28,507 nucleotides of DNA from JAOUEE01 sp051011595. Lineage in GTDB: Bacteria > Actinomycetota > Acidimicrobiia > Acidimicrobiales > SHLQ01. Made by a program: the position numbers and the translations under genes. The stretch is taken from NCBI GenBank assembly GCA_051011595.1, contig JBPCTQ010000269.1:1-28507 (forward strand), written 5' to 3'. The notes beneath the pieces were generated by a model. That model made no database searches and was not told the DNA's origin. It saw only the letters and a program-made list of their open reading frames with translations. This document shows, piece by piece, positions 18,624 through 25,550 of the stretch (position 1 is its first letter; the number at the start of each line of letters is the position of its first letter).

Positions 18624-19493
18624 TCAGTCCTCCCGGTCGATGTCGAGGCCGATGTCGAGCACGGTGACCGAGTGGGTGAGCGCACCCACCGAGATGAGGT
18701 CGACGCCCGTTTGGGCGTAGTCACCAACCGTGTCGAGATCGATGCCCCCCGAAGCTTCGATGAGCGGTCGTCGACCGCCCTGGGCCTCATGGGCGTCGAC
18801 CACGGCCACCGCCTCGCGGGCCTGGGTGGGCGACATGTTGTCGAGGAGTAGGAGGTCGGCGCCGGCGGCCAAGGCCCGTTCGACCTGGTCGAGACGGTCG
18901 CACTCCACCTCGACAGTGCGGGCCGGCCACCGCTGACGAGCCAGCTCGACGCCTTCGGCGATGGTGAGCCCCATCAGATGGTTGTCCTTCAGCATGATCC
19001 AGTCGCTGAGATTGGCTCGGTGATTCCAGCCGCCGCCGGCTCGCACGGCCGCCTTTTGGAGGGATCGGAGGCCGGGCAGCGTCTTGCGGGTGTCCCAGAT
19101 GCGACAGCCGCCGGCCGCGGCATCGACGTAGGCCGCGGTGGCGGTGGCGATGCCGCTGAGATGGCACAGCAGGTTCAGGGCGGTTCGTTCGGCGATGAGG
19201 ATCGATTCGAGGGGCCCCGAGACTTCGGCCAGCACCTGATCGGGTGTCACCCGATCGCCCTCATCGGTCTGCCAGCGGAGCTCGACAGCGGGGTCGACCT
19301 GGCGGAAGGTCTCGTCGACGCAGGCGGTGCCGGCCACCACGCCGGTGTCACGAACTCGGAACCGAGCGGTCGATCGGGTCTCGGGCGCCAAGAGGGTGGC
19401 CGAGAGATCGCCGAAGGGATGGAGGTCCTCGGCCAGGCCCCGCTGAACCGCGTTGTGTACGTCGGCCGCCGGCGGGTGGAGATGTCGACTCAC
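18624..19493 (-). CDS. nadC: Nicotinate-nucleotide pyrophosphorylase (quinolinate phosphoribosyltransferase)
   Basis: A 289-residue enzyme converting quinolinate and PRPP to nicotinate mononucleotide in de novo NAD synthesis. Seen: N-terminal ALxED-like RGLAEDLHPFGDLS, the central RTALNLLCHLSGIAT, DTRKTLPGLRSLQKAAVRAGGGWNHR with substrate-binding arginines and lysine, IMLKDNH, VEVECD, LLLLDNMS, IEASGGI and ISVGALTHS, all in normal order. Length is standard. The GTG at 19493 gives the expected N-terminus and has GCAGG about seven bases upstream. nadA and nadB are not in this window. It heads the operon with coaX and lysS. The palindromic doublet at 19545-19653 lies directly upstream, inside what should be its promoter region. 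Confidence 0.96.
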   Translation of the reverse strand: MSRHLHPPAADVHNAVQRGLAEDLHPFGDLSATLLAPETRSTARFRVRDTGVVAGTACVDETFRQVDPAVELRWQTDEGDRVTPDQVLAEVSGPLESILIAERTALNLLCHLSGIATATAAYVDAAAGGCRIWDTRKTLPGLRSLQKAAVRAGGGWNHRANLSDWIMLKDNHLMGLTIAEGVELARQRWPARTVEVECDRLDQVERALAAGADLLLLDNMSPTQAREAVAVVDAHEAQGGRRPLIEASGGIDLDTVGDYAQTGVDLISVGALTHSVTVLDIGLDIDRED

Positions 19494-19544
19494 CGAACCA
19501 GCCTGCCCGTCCCAGCCGGATTTCCCCAACCCCGCCCCGCTCGC

Positions 19545-19593
19545 CGAACTGGCGGTCCCACGCGTCACCTATGACGCGCACCACCGCCAGAAC
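19545..19593. repeat. Palindromic repeat, copy D of doublet 2
   Basis: Same unit as at 13751: outer arms CTGGCGGT/ACCGCCAG, inner arms CGCGTCA/TGACGCG, loop CCTA, and right flank AACG. It is in the same orientation as doublet 1. It differs from copy E at one base and from copy A at about four. It lies 51 bases upstream of the nadC start codon, between divergent genes, so a terminator role is unlikely for this pair. Confidence 0.9.
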
Positions 19594-19604
19594 GCCGCGC
19601 GACC

Positions 19605-19653
19605 CGAACTGGCGGTCCCACGCGTCACCTATGACGCGCCCCACCGCCAGAAC
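19605..19653. repeat. Palindromic repeat, copy E of doublet 2
   Basis: Second member of doublet 2, again at an exact 60-base pitch with an 11-base spacer whose sequence is unrelated to the doublet 1 spacer. Pitch is conserved while spacer sequence is not, which suggests the spacing matters or the doublet was formed twice by the same process. It lies 46 bases before the -10 box of the methyltransferase gene. Confidence 0.9.
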
Positions 19654-19699
19654 GCCTTGGGTGGGCTCGGTATGCCCACGTCGGGCGACAACCGACCGG

Positions 19700-19705
19700 T
19701 AGCCT
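19700..19705 (+). promoter_or_regulatory. -10 box TAGCCT of the methyltransferase gene
   Basis: TAGCCT lies 25 bases before the ATG at 19731, leaving a leader of about 18 nt that contains GGGAG six bases before the start. Here a normal leader with a ribosome site is present, unlike the leaderless genes in the window. No -35 hexamer stands out. Confidence 0.45.
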
Positions 19706-19730
19706 GGCGGCCACACGACGGGAGCCACCA

Positions 19731-20369
19731 ATGGACGATCATGAGTATTGGGACGAGTTCTACGGCGCCCACAACGCCGTCGGTTATCCCAGCCCCTTCG
19801 CCGAGTTCTGCGAGAGCCATTTCCTCGACGACACGTCCCACATCCTCGAGCTGGGCCCGGGCAACGGTCGCGACACCTTCTACTTCTACGACCACGGTCA
19901 CCAGGTGACGGCCGTCGATCAGTCCGAGGCCGCCGTCGAACAATGCCGCCATCGAGCCGCCGAGGTCCGATACGCCAATCGCGTGCAGTTCCGGTGCGCC
20001 GATTTCACCCGACTCGACCCGGTCGACTACCCCGACATCGATGCCGTGTATTCGCGGTTCACGTTGCACTCCATCGATCGCGAAGCCGAAGGCCGGGTGC
20101 TCGAGTTCGCGTGGAACGCCCTACGGCCCCAGGGCCAACTCCTGATCGAGGCCCGAACCATCAACGACCCGCTGTACGGCAAGGGCACCGAGGTAGGCGA
20201 ACACGAGTTCATCACCGACCACTACCGCCGCCACCTCGACGCCCAGGAGTTCCTCACCCGGGTCCTCGACCAGGGGTTCCAGTTGCACTTCTTCCACGAG
20301 AGCAACGGCCTGGCCGTGTTCCAGGACGAAGACCCGGTGGTCGTACGGGTGGCGATGATCCGGCCCTGA
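19731..20369 (+). CDS. Class I SAM-dependent methyltransferase
   Basis: A 212-residue protein with the class I Rossmann-like methyltransferase core: motif I ILELGPGNGRDTFYF (about 38-52), the acidic residue ending strand 2 in VTAVDQSE, motif II-like FRCADFTRLD and the post-strand-4 SRFTLHSIDREAEGRVL. The closest recognisable group is the TehB/UbiG-like small-molecule methyltransferases, but the acceptor cannot be named. ATG 19731 has GGAG six bases upstream. It is a single gene transcribed divergently from nadC and converging on the sulfatase gene with only 15 bases between stops. Confidence 0.9.
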   Translation: MDDHEYWDEFYGAHNAVGYPSPFAEFCESHFLDDTSHILELGPGNGRDTFYFYDHGHQVTAVDQSEAAVEQCRHRAAEVRYANRVQFRCADFTRLDPVDYPDIDAVYSRFTLHSIDREAEGRVLEFAWNALRPQGQLLIEARTINDPLYGKGTEVGEHEFITDHYRRHLDAQEFLTRVLDQGFQLHFFHESNGLAVFQDEDPVVVRVAMIRP

Positions 20370-20384
20370 CGCCGCCCCCGCCGG

Positions 20385-21767
20385 TCAGGCCCTTTGTGGT
20401 TCGGCGGTGTCGAGCTGGTGCTGATCGAGCTGGCCTCGCAGCTCGTCGATGACGGCTTTCTTGTCGGCGTCGGCCACGCAGTTCCTGCCCTCGAACCGGT
20501 CGGTCCGATCGATCAGCCAGGCCGGATGGCCGTGGGTGTCGACCACCAGCTTGTGGTGGTGATCCATGATCATCCGCTCCCGGGCGAACTCACTCACCAC
20601 ATGGGGACGATGGCCGGCGCTCGGGTCGTCGAACAACGGCCGCAGGCTCTTGCCGTATGTGGGCGACGCCATGGAGCCACCGGCGTAGTCGAGCAGCGTG
20701 GCCCCCACGTCGATCAGCTCCACCAGCTCGGTGCTCACATCGCCGCCGGCATGCTGGCCGGGCACTCGTACCACCAGCGGTATCCGTAGCGCCCCGTCGA
20801 GGAAGGTGTTCTTCCACACCAGACCATGGTCGCCGTTCATCTCACCGTGGTCGGCACAAAACACCACGATGGTGTTGTCCCACTCGCCGCGGGCCCGCAC
20901 CACGTCGAGCAATTCACCGACCTGGTCATCGATCAACAGGCACGACCCGGCGTAGTCGGCCCGCAGGGTGGCCAGCTCCTCGGGCGTGAGCTGGAACCGA
21001 CCTTGCAGGTTGTCGAAGCTGGTCTCCACCGGATCAGGACCGAGGTCGATGGGCGGGTACGGCTCGGGCATGGCGGCCGGGTCGAAGGCCGATGCGTACG
21101 GTTCGGGTGCATCCCACGGCTCATGGGGACCCGGGAACCCCACCATGCACATCCAGGGCTCGTCGGCGGCCAGGCCCTCGAGGTGGGCCTTGGCCCGCTG
21201 GGCGACGTACACGTCGTAGTAGAGCTCGAGGGGCAAGGCCGCGGGTCGCACGAAATGCGGGGTGTAGAAACCCCGATCATCGAGATCGGCCTTGAAGCCG
21301 TCGTACACACCGGCAGCCTTCCAGGCATCGGTCATGTCGCTCATCCGGGCCAGGGATCCCCGGGCGTCGACGACCTCCATCACCTCGTCGAATCCGATCC
21401 GATGAACCTGATCGGCATGATCACGCACATCGGTTTCGCCCCGGATGGTGTGCAGGTGCAGTTTGCCGAACAGGGCGGTGTGATAACCCGCGTCGCGGAC
21501 CCCGCGCATCCATGTGTCGAAACCGGCAGGCGGCCCGGGAAACGGCCCGTTCCGCCACAGCCCGAAGTTGTGTGGATAGGTACCGGTGGCAAGGGCCATG
21601 CGGGCCGGCATACACACCGGCGAGTTGGTCACCGCTTCGACGAACGTGGTGCCCTCCGCGGCCAAGGCGTCGAGGTGTGGGGTCCGGGCCCACGGGCTGA
21701 GCTGGCCCAACGAATCCAGTCGTTGCTGGTCGGTGAACAGGAACAAGATGTTGGGCGAGCGGGACAC
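20385..21767 (-). CDS. Type I sulfatase (formylglycine-dependent)
   Basis: A 460-residue alkaline-phosphatase-superfamily hydrolase that cleaves sulfate esters. The N-terminal metal-binding strand NILFLFTDQQRLDSLG and the formylglycine motif C52-M-P-A-R56 followed by MALATG are clear, as are the metal ligands in FCADHGEMNGDHG. The DQQR start resembles choline-sulfatase and related arylsulfatases, but the substrate is not evident. No signal peptide is seen, so it should act in the cytoplasm. C52 must be converted by a formylglycine-generating enzyme, and no such gene is in the window. GTG 21767 has GGGAG close upstream and TACCCT eight bases before it. It follows panC by 55 bases on the same strand and looks like an addition to the end of the fol/pan operon. 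Confidence 0.92.
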   Translation of the reverse strand: MSRSPNILFLFTDQQRLDSLGQLSPWARTPHLDALAAEGTTFVEAVTNSPVCMPARMALATGTYPHNFGLWRNGPFPGPPAGFDTWMRGVRDAGYHTALFGKLHLHTIRGETDVRDHADQVHRIGFDEVMEVVDARGSLARMSDMTDAWKAAGVYDGFKADLDDRGFYTPHFVRPAALPLELYYDVYVAQRAKAHLEGLAADEPWMCMVGFPGPHEPWDAPEPYASAFDPAAMPEPYPPIDLGPDPVETSFDNLQGRFQLTPEELATLRADYAGSCLLIDDQVGELLDVVRARGEWDNTIVVFCADHGEMNGDHGLVWKNTFLDGALRIPLVVRVPGQHAGGDVSTELVELIDVGATLLDYAGGSMASPTYGKSLRPLFDDPSAGHRPHVVSEFARERMIMDHHHKLVVDTHGHPAWLIDRTDRFEGRNCVADADKKAVIDELRGQLDQHQLDTAEPQRA

Positions 21768-21775
21768 GGGCTCCC

Positions 21776-21781
21776 AGGGTA
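21776..21781 (-). promoter_or_regulatory. -10-like box TACCCT before the sulfatase gene
   Basis: On the minus strand TACCCT is followed by eight bases and the GTG at 21767. This would give a leader of zero to two bases. GGGAG also lies in these eight bases, so a coupled or read-through transcript from panC with a short ribosome site spacing is the alternative. Confidence 0.35.
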
Positions 21782-21822
21782 CGAGGCGCGCCCGGTCGGG
21801 TGGAGATCGACAGGCGGTCGGG

Positions 21823-22674
21823 TCAGTCGGGAACGGTGGCACCCATGTTGTCGATGAGCCGGGCCGCGCCGAAGCGCACCGCGGCCAGCACCCGCACCGA
21901 GCCCGACAGGGTGTCGGTGGGACGAAGCGACCCAGCGTCGACCGCGACCACATAATCGATGCGGGACGACGGCTGCGCTTCGATGTGGGCTCGCATGGCC
22001 GCCTCGACGGCCGCCCGATCGGTCTGGCCACCCTCGATGAGCTCGACCCCGAGGCGAAGGGCCTGGTTCACCGCCGGGGCCTGCCGGCGTTCGTTGTCGG
22101 TGAGGTACACATTGCGGCTCGACATGGCCAGCCCATCCGGTTCGCGCACAGTGGGACAGCCGATCACCTCGACCGGCATCGACAGGTCCGACGCCATACG
22201 GGTGACGATGGCCAACTGCTGGAAGTCCTTCTGTCCGAAGTAGGCCCGGCAGGCGCCCACGATCGAGAACAGCTTGGCCACCACGGTAGCCACCCCGTCG
22301 AAGTGCGTCGGGCGGGCCTGGCCTTCGAGCGCCTCGGAGACAACTCCGACGTGCACCGTGGTCCACACCGGGTCGGGGTACATCTCCTCGACCGACGGTG
22401 CGAACACCACGTCGACACCGGCTTGGCGGCATTTCTCGGAGTCGGTGGCCAGGTCTCGGGGGTAGGCCTCGAGGTCTTCGTCCGGCGCGAACTGGAGGGG
22501 ATTGACGAAGATGGAGGCCACCACCACATCGGTGTCGGTCGCCGCCGCCCTCATCAACGACTGATGGCCGTCGTGCAGATACCCCATCGTGGGCACGAAG
22601 CCGACCGACCGGCCGGCCGACCGGTGATCGTCGAGCAGCTCGCGCAGGTCGGCGATGCCGGACACGATGTTCAC
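21823..22674 (-). CDS. panC: Pantothenate synthetase
   Basis: A 283-residue enzyme that joins pantoate and beta-alanine using ATP to give pantothenate. The nucleotidyl-transferase HIGH-like motif is PTMGYLHDGH (H34, H37), FVNPLQFAPDEDL and YPRDLATD follow, then YFGQKDFQQLAIV with the catalytic lysine region, and the KMSKS equivalent MSSRN. Length is standard. The GTG at 22674 overlaps the stop of the DUF2520 gene by four bases (GTGA). The beta-alanine supplier panD, often next to panC in actinobacteria, is not here. Confidence 0.97.
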   Translation of the reverse strand: MNIVSGIADLRELLDDHRSAGRSVGFVPTMGYLHDGHQSLMRAAATDTDVVVASIFVNPLQFAPDEDLEAYPRDLATDSEKCRQAGVDVVFAPSVEEMYPDPVWTTVHVGVVSEALEGQARPTHFDGVATVVAKLFSIVGACRAYFGQKDFQQLAIVTRMASDLSMPVEVIGCPTVREPDGLAMSSRNVYLTDNERRQAPAVNQALRLGVELIEGGQTDRAAVEAAMRAHIEAQPSSRIDYVVAVDAGSLRPTDTLSGSVRVLAAVRFGAARLIDNMGATVPD

Positions 22675-23384
22675 GGCAGCAACCTCCGAGCCGCAGCGAC
22701 CAGGACTTCGTAGAGCTCGCGCTCGGAGGGATCGAGGGCGGCCAGGTGACGGTCGATGGTGGCCTGATCGCCACGGGCCGCCGGTCCGGTGAGCGCCGCC
22801 GCCGGCCCCAGTTCGGCCACATTGGCCACGGTGCCCTCGACCAGGTCGAGAAAGGCCTCGAAGGGCACGTCCGCAGCCGCCGCCAACCGTTCCACCTGAC
22901 CGAGCAAGGCCACCAGGTGGTTCGACGCCACCACGGCCGCCGCGTGGTAGACCGCGCGCCGTTCATCGTCGATCACGAATGACCGACCGCCGAGCTCGCC
23001 CACCAACTCGTCGGCCAGGGGATCGCCGGCCACCGCGAACCAGCCGCCTGCAGTGAGACGCCGGGCGCCGGTCACGGCATCGGGGAGCGCCATCAGCGGA
23101 TGTGCGGCCGCCCGCCGCGGGTGCGGCGCCAGCACGTCGAGTCCGAGGGACCCGGCCAGATGAAGGACCACAGTGTCGGGTCGTGGGTCGACCTGAGCCG
23201 CAACCGCGGCGATGGCGGCGTCGGGCGTGGCGATCACCACCAGACCGACTCCGTCCCCGGCGTGGACGAGATCGTCGTCGCGACCCAGCGGTGTGGCGAC
23301 GCTCCACCCCACCGCGGCCAGCGCCGAGGCCAGGGCGCCGCCGGCCCGCCCGGTACCGATGAACCGCACGCTGCGCTCGCTCAC
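22671..23384 (-). CDS. Rossmann-like and DUF2520 domain protein
   Basis: A 237-residue protein with an N-terminal NADP-binding fold (VRFIGTGRAGGALASAL, residues 6-22; VVIATPDAAI near 52) and a helical C-terminal part (AVYHAAAVVASNHLVAL) typical of the DUF2520 family, related to 6-phosphogluconate dehydrogenase-like and F420-dependent NADP reductase-like folds. Members commonly lie just upstream of panC in actinobacteria, and it has been thought to act in pantoate formation as a possible ketopantoate reductase, which is unproven. The GTG at 23384 overlaps the folK stop (GTGA) and panC overlaps its stop, so all three are translationally coupled. Confidence 0.88.
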   Translation of the reverse strand: MSERSVRFIGTGRAGGALASALAAVGWSVATPLGRDDDLVHAGDGVGLVVIATPDAAIAAVAAQVDPRPDTVVLHLAGSLGLDVLAPHPRRAAAHPLMALPDAVTGARRLTAGGWFAVAGDPLADELVGELGGRSFVIDDERRAVYHAAAVVASNHLVALLGQVERLAAAADVPFEAFLDLVEGTVANVAELGPAAALTGPAARGDQATIDRHLAALDPSERELYEVLVAAARRLLP

Positions 23385-23830
23385 CAGTCGCCCACCCGTT
23401 CGATGTCCTGGTCGGCCGGTGCGTTCCACCCATCGGGGATCACATCGGGCGCCAACTCGGCCAGCGGCACCATCACGAAGGCCCGCTCGAACATGCGGGG
23501 ATGGGGCACGATCAGATCGGGTTCGTCGACGGTGATGTCGTCGACCCACAGCACATCGACATCGAGCGTGCGTGGTCCCCATCGTTCGAGACGGACCCGG
23601 TCGGCCGCCTGTTCCCGCTCGCGGCACAGCTCGAGCAGCTCTCGGGGGCTCAGCCTGGTGTCGAGCTCGACCACGATGTTGAGGAAGGCACCCTGCTCGG
23701 GCCCCCCCACCGGTGCGGTGCGGTACAGCCCCGACACCGCCACAACGTCGGGAAGGGCGGCGACTGCCTCGCGCAGGAGGGCCTCGCTGTCGCCGAGGTT
23801 GGAACCCAAGCCGAGCAAGGCCCGGGTCAT
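23381..23830 (-). CDS. folK: 2-amino-4-hydroxy-6-hydroxymethyldihydropteridine pyrophosphokinase (HPPK)
   Basis: A 149-residue enzyme that transfers pyrophosphate from ATP to 6-hydroxymethyl-dihydropterin in folate synthesis. Diagnostic segments are LGLGSNLGD (8-15), YRTAPVGGPEQGAFLN, the signature RWGPRTLDVDVLW with metal-binding aspartates, and VPHPRMFERAFVMVPL. Length is close to the usual 150-160. The ATG at 23830 overlaps the folB stop in an ATGA. Confidence 0.97.
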   Translation of the reverse strand: MTRALLGLGSNLGDSEALLREAVAALPDVVAVSGLYRTAPVGGPEQGAFLNIVVELDTRLSPRELLELCREREQAADRVRLERWGPRTLDVDVLWVDDITVDEPDLIVPHPRMFERAFVMVPLAELAPDVIPDGWNAPADQDIERVGDW

Positions 23831-24195
23831 GGCTGGGGCCGCTCCCGCCTGATGCGCACACCCGATCGGTCGAGATGATGCGGCACCGGTGGCCGCAGCT
23901 TGTGCGCGGTCACCTCCACCGCACTGGCCCGCGGGTCGGCGAGCACGATCTCGCTCACCCGTTGGGCCAGCCGCTCGAGCAGGGTGAACTGCTCGGACTC
24001 GATGGCGTCGGCCACCGCCGCGGTGACGGTGCCGTAGTCGATGGTGTCGGCCAGATCGTCGCTGGCGCCCGGCCCGGCGAGGTCGGCATAGATGTCGATG
24101 TCGAGCTCGAAGGGCTGCGCTCGCTCACGTTCTTCGGGCAGCGCGCCACAGCGGGCCATGAGACGAAGGCCACGAAGCTCGATGCGATCGGTCAC
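23827..24195 (-). CDS. folB: Dihydroneopterin aldolase
   Basis: A 122-residue enzyme that cleaves dihydroneopterin to 6-hydroxymethyl-dihydropterin and glycolaldehyde. It shows the family start IELRGLRLMARCGALPEER, with the catalytic tyrosine region DTIDYGTV, LLERLAQRVSEIVL, and the conserved lysine in VTAHKLRPPVP. The GTG at 24195 overlaps the stop of the phosphatase-like gene by four bases. The proteins form octamers in other species. Confidence 0.96.
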   Translation of the reverse strand: MTDRIELRGLRLMARCGALPEERERAQPFELDIDIYADLAGPGASDDLADTIDYGTVTAAVADAIESEQFTLLERLAQRVSEIVLADPRASAVEVTAHKLRPPVPHHLDRSGVRIRRERPQP

Positions 24196-24701
24196 CCGTC
24201 GTCGTCCAGCAACGCCTCGGAGTCGGTCACCAGCTCACGGCCCAGCGGGCCGAGGGGACGCGACGCCAGCTGCTCCATGGCGACGATGACATCGGGCCCG
24301 GTGGAGATGAGACCGGTGTAGCGGAGATAGCCGGCCAACAAACCACACACGTGGTCGCCGAGCTCCTCGCGATGGACCAACACCTTCTCGCCGGCATCGA
24401 GATGTGCTCCCAGCGCGGTGAAGATGTCGCGCAGCACGAGTGGGCCGTCGTTGGGGCCGTTGAACGGGAGGTGTTGCCAGCTCACACCCAGCTCGTCGTA
24501 GTTGTGCAGGTTGTGAGGCGAGGGGATCAGCGACACCACCACGTCGAATCCGTTCTCCCGGATCCAGATGATCTCCTCCTGGCGGCGCACCCGGCGGTGG
24601 TTCACCCCGTACCCGCCGGGGCGTTCACACACCGCCAGCTGATCGCGCAGTATCCACGTGAAGTTCCGTGGTTCTATGCCTTGCGCCCACTTGCCCTTCA
24701 C
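24192..24701 (-). CDS. Dual-specificity-phosphatase-like protein with substituted active site, in the folate operon
   Basis: A 169-residue protein that follows the layout of small dual-specificity phosphatases: NFTWILRDQLAVCERPGG (the place of the usual LAGSxRP), IRENGFDVVVSLIPSPHNLHNY, LGVSWQHLPFNGPNDGP with the general-acid region, and VLVH at the end of the central strand, then helices. At the catalytic loop HCX5R it reads H110-R111-EELGD-H117, so both the nucleophilic cysteine and the phosphate-binding arginine are replaced. It is probably not a normal phosphatase and may bind a phosphorylated ligand. The start is GTG 24701, since GGGAAGG lies five bases upstream; GTG 24707 is the alternative. 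It is 16 bases after folP and overlaps folB by four. The dihydroneopterin triphosphate dephosphorylation step of folate synthesis has no fixed gene in many bacteria, which makes the placement notable. Confidence 0.75.
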   Translation of the reverse strand: MKGKWAQGIEPRNFTWILRDQLAVCERPGGYGVNHRRVRRQEEIIWIRENGFDVVVSLIPSPHNLHNYDELGVSWQHLPFNGPNDGPLVLRDIFTALGAHLDAGEKVLVHREELGDHVCGLLAGYLRYTGLISTGPDVIVAMEQLASRPLGPLGRELVTDSEALLDDDG

Positions 24702-24717
24702 GTGCACCTTCCCAACA

Positions 24718-25494
24718 TCAGCCCGCCACCACTCGCATTGCCTGCACAGTGGGGGCAACATCATGCACCCGCACCATGGCGGCACCCTCATGGGCCGCCC
24801 AGGTGGCCACGGCCAGCGACCCTTCCTGTCGATCGTCGGGTTCGACCGACGCCACCCCGTCGGCTCGGGCATGGAGCGCACCGATGAACTGTTTGCGGCT
24901 GGCCCCCACCAGCACCGGGCTGCCCAGCTCGACCAACGACGACAGTCGGGCCAGCAGCTCGAGGTTGTGATCGAGGGTCTTTCCGAAGCCGATACCCGGA
25001 TCGACCCAGATGTCGGTGACACCGGCCGACCGACCCGCGGCGATCGACTCGCCCAGGGCGGCGGCGACCTCGGCCACCACATCGTCGTAGGTGGGGTCGT
25101 GCTGCATGGTGGCGGACTCACCTTGGCGATGCATGGCCACCCAGGCCACATCGAGCTCGCCGCACACCTCGGCCAGCGACGACGACACGTCGTTGACCAT
25201 GGTGGCACCGGCCGTGACCGCAGCCCGCGCCACTTCAGGTTTGGTGGTGTCGATCGACACCTGCCCGTCTGCCGCCAGCGCTTCCACCACCGGCACCACC
25301 CGATCGAGCTCCTCGTCGACCGAGATCAGCTGGGCCCCGGGCCGAGTGGATTCACCACCCACGTCGAGCCAGTCGGCGCCCTCGACCAGCAACCGGCGGC
25401 CGTGGGCGATGGCGTCGTCGGGGGCCAAGAAGCGGCCACCATCGGAGAATGAATCGGGGGTCACGTTCACGATGCCCATCACCTGCGTGTGCAC
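24718..25494 (-). CDS. folP: Dihydropteroate synthase
   Basis: A 258-residue TIM-barrel enzyme that couples p-aminobenzoate to the pterin pyrophosphate, the sulfonamide target. Seen: MGIVNVTPDSFSDGGRF, DVGGESTRPGA, VSIDTTKPEVA, MVNDVSS, MHRQG (usually MH.RG), WVDPGIGFGKTLDHN, VLVGASRKQFIG and the terminal VRVHDV with the conserved R-H pair. Length is a little under the average. GTG 25494 is chosen from the N-terminus and from the TAGATT box six bases ahead. It follows folE by 56 bases. Confidence 0.97.
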   Translation of the reverse strand: MHTQVMGIVNVTPDSFSDGGRFLAPDDAIAHGRRLLVEGADWLDVGGESTRPGAQLISVDEELDRVVPVVEALAADGQVSIDTTKPEVARAAVTAGATMVNDVSSSLAEVCGELDVAWVAMHRQGESATMQHDPTYDDVVAEVAAALGESIAAGRSAGVTDIWVDPGIGFGKTLDHNLELLARLSSLVELGSPVLVGASRKQFIGALHARADGVASVEPDDRQEGSLAVATWAAHEGAAMVRVHDVAPTVQAMRVVAG

Positions 25495-25500
25495 CGACCC

Positions 25501-25506
25501 AATCTA
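25501..25506 (-). promoter_or_regulatory. -10 box TAGATT, leaderless start for folP
   Basis: On the minus strand TAGATT is followed by six bases (GGGTCG) and the folP GTG. The geometry equals that seen before the polyprenyl synthase, lipoprotein and ABC ATPase genes. It implies a promoter inside the folate operon, in the 56-base folE-folP gap. No clear -35 element. Confidence 0.5.
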
Positions 25507-25550
25507 ACGGGCCCAGGTGGTGACCCGAGCAGCCCTTTCGATCCCTGTTG

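Noticed and set aside
19348..19731. Minus-strand open frame with repeated VIGDAWDRQFG-like peptides, and a plus-strand one around 13777-13860
   Set aside because: The peptide repeats are translations of the 60-bp palindromic doublets. A 60-base pitch is 20 codons, so the frame stays open by arithmetic. No start signal or known domain.
24192..25208. A long version of the phosphatase-like protein starting inside folP
   Set aside because: The extra 169 residues are folP read in another frame and are S/P/W/R-rich. GTG 24701 has a good ribosome site and gives the normal N-terminus of the fold.
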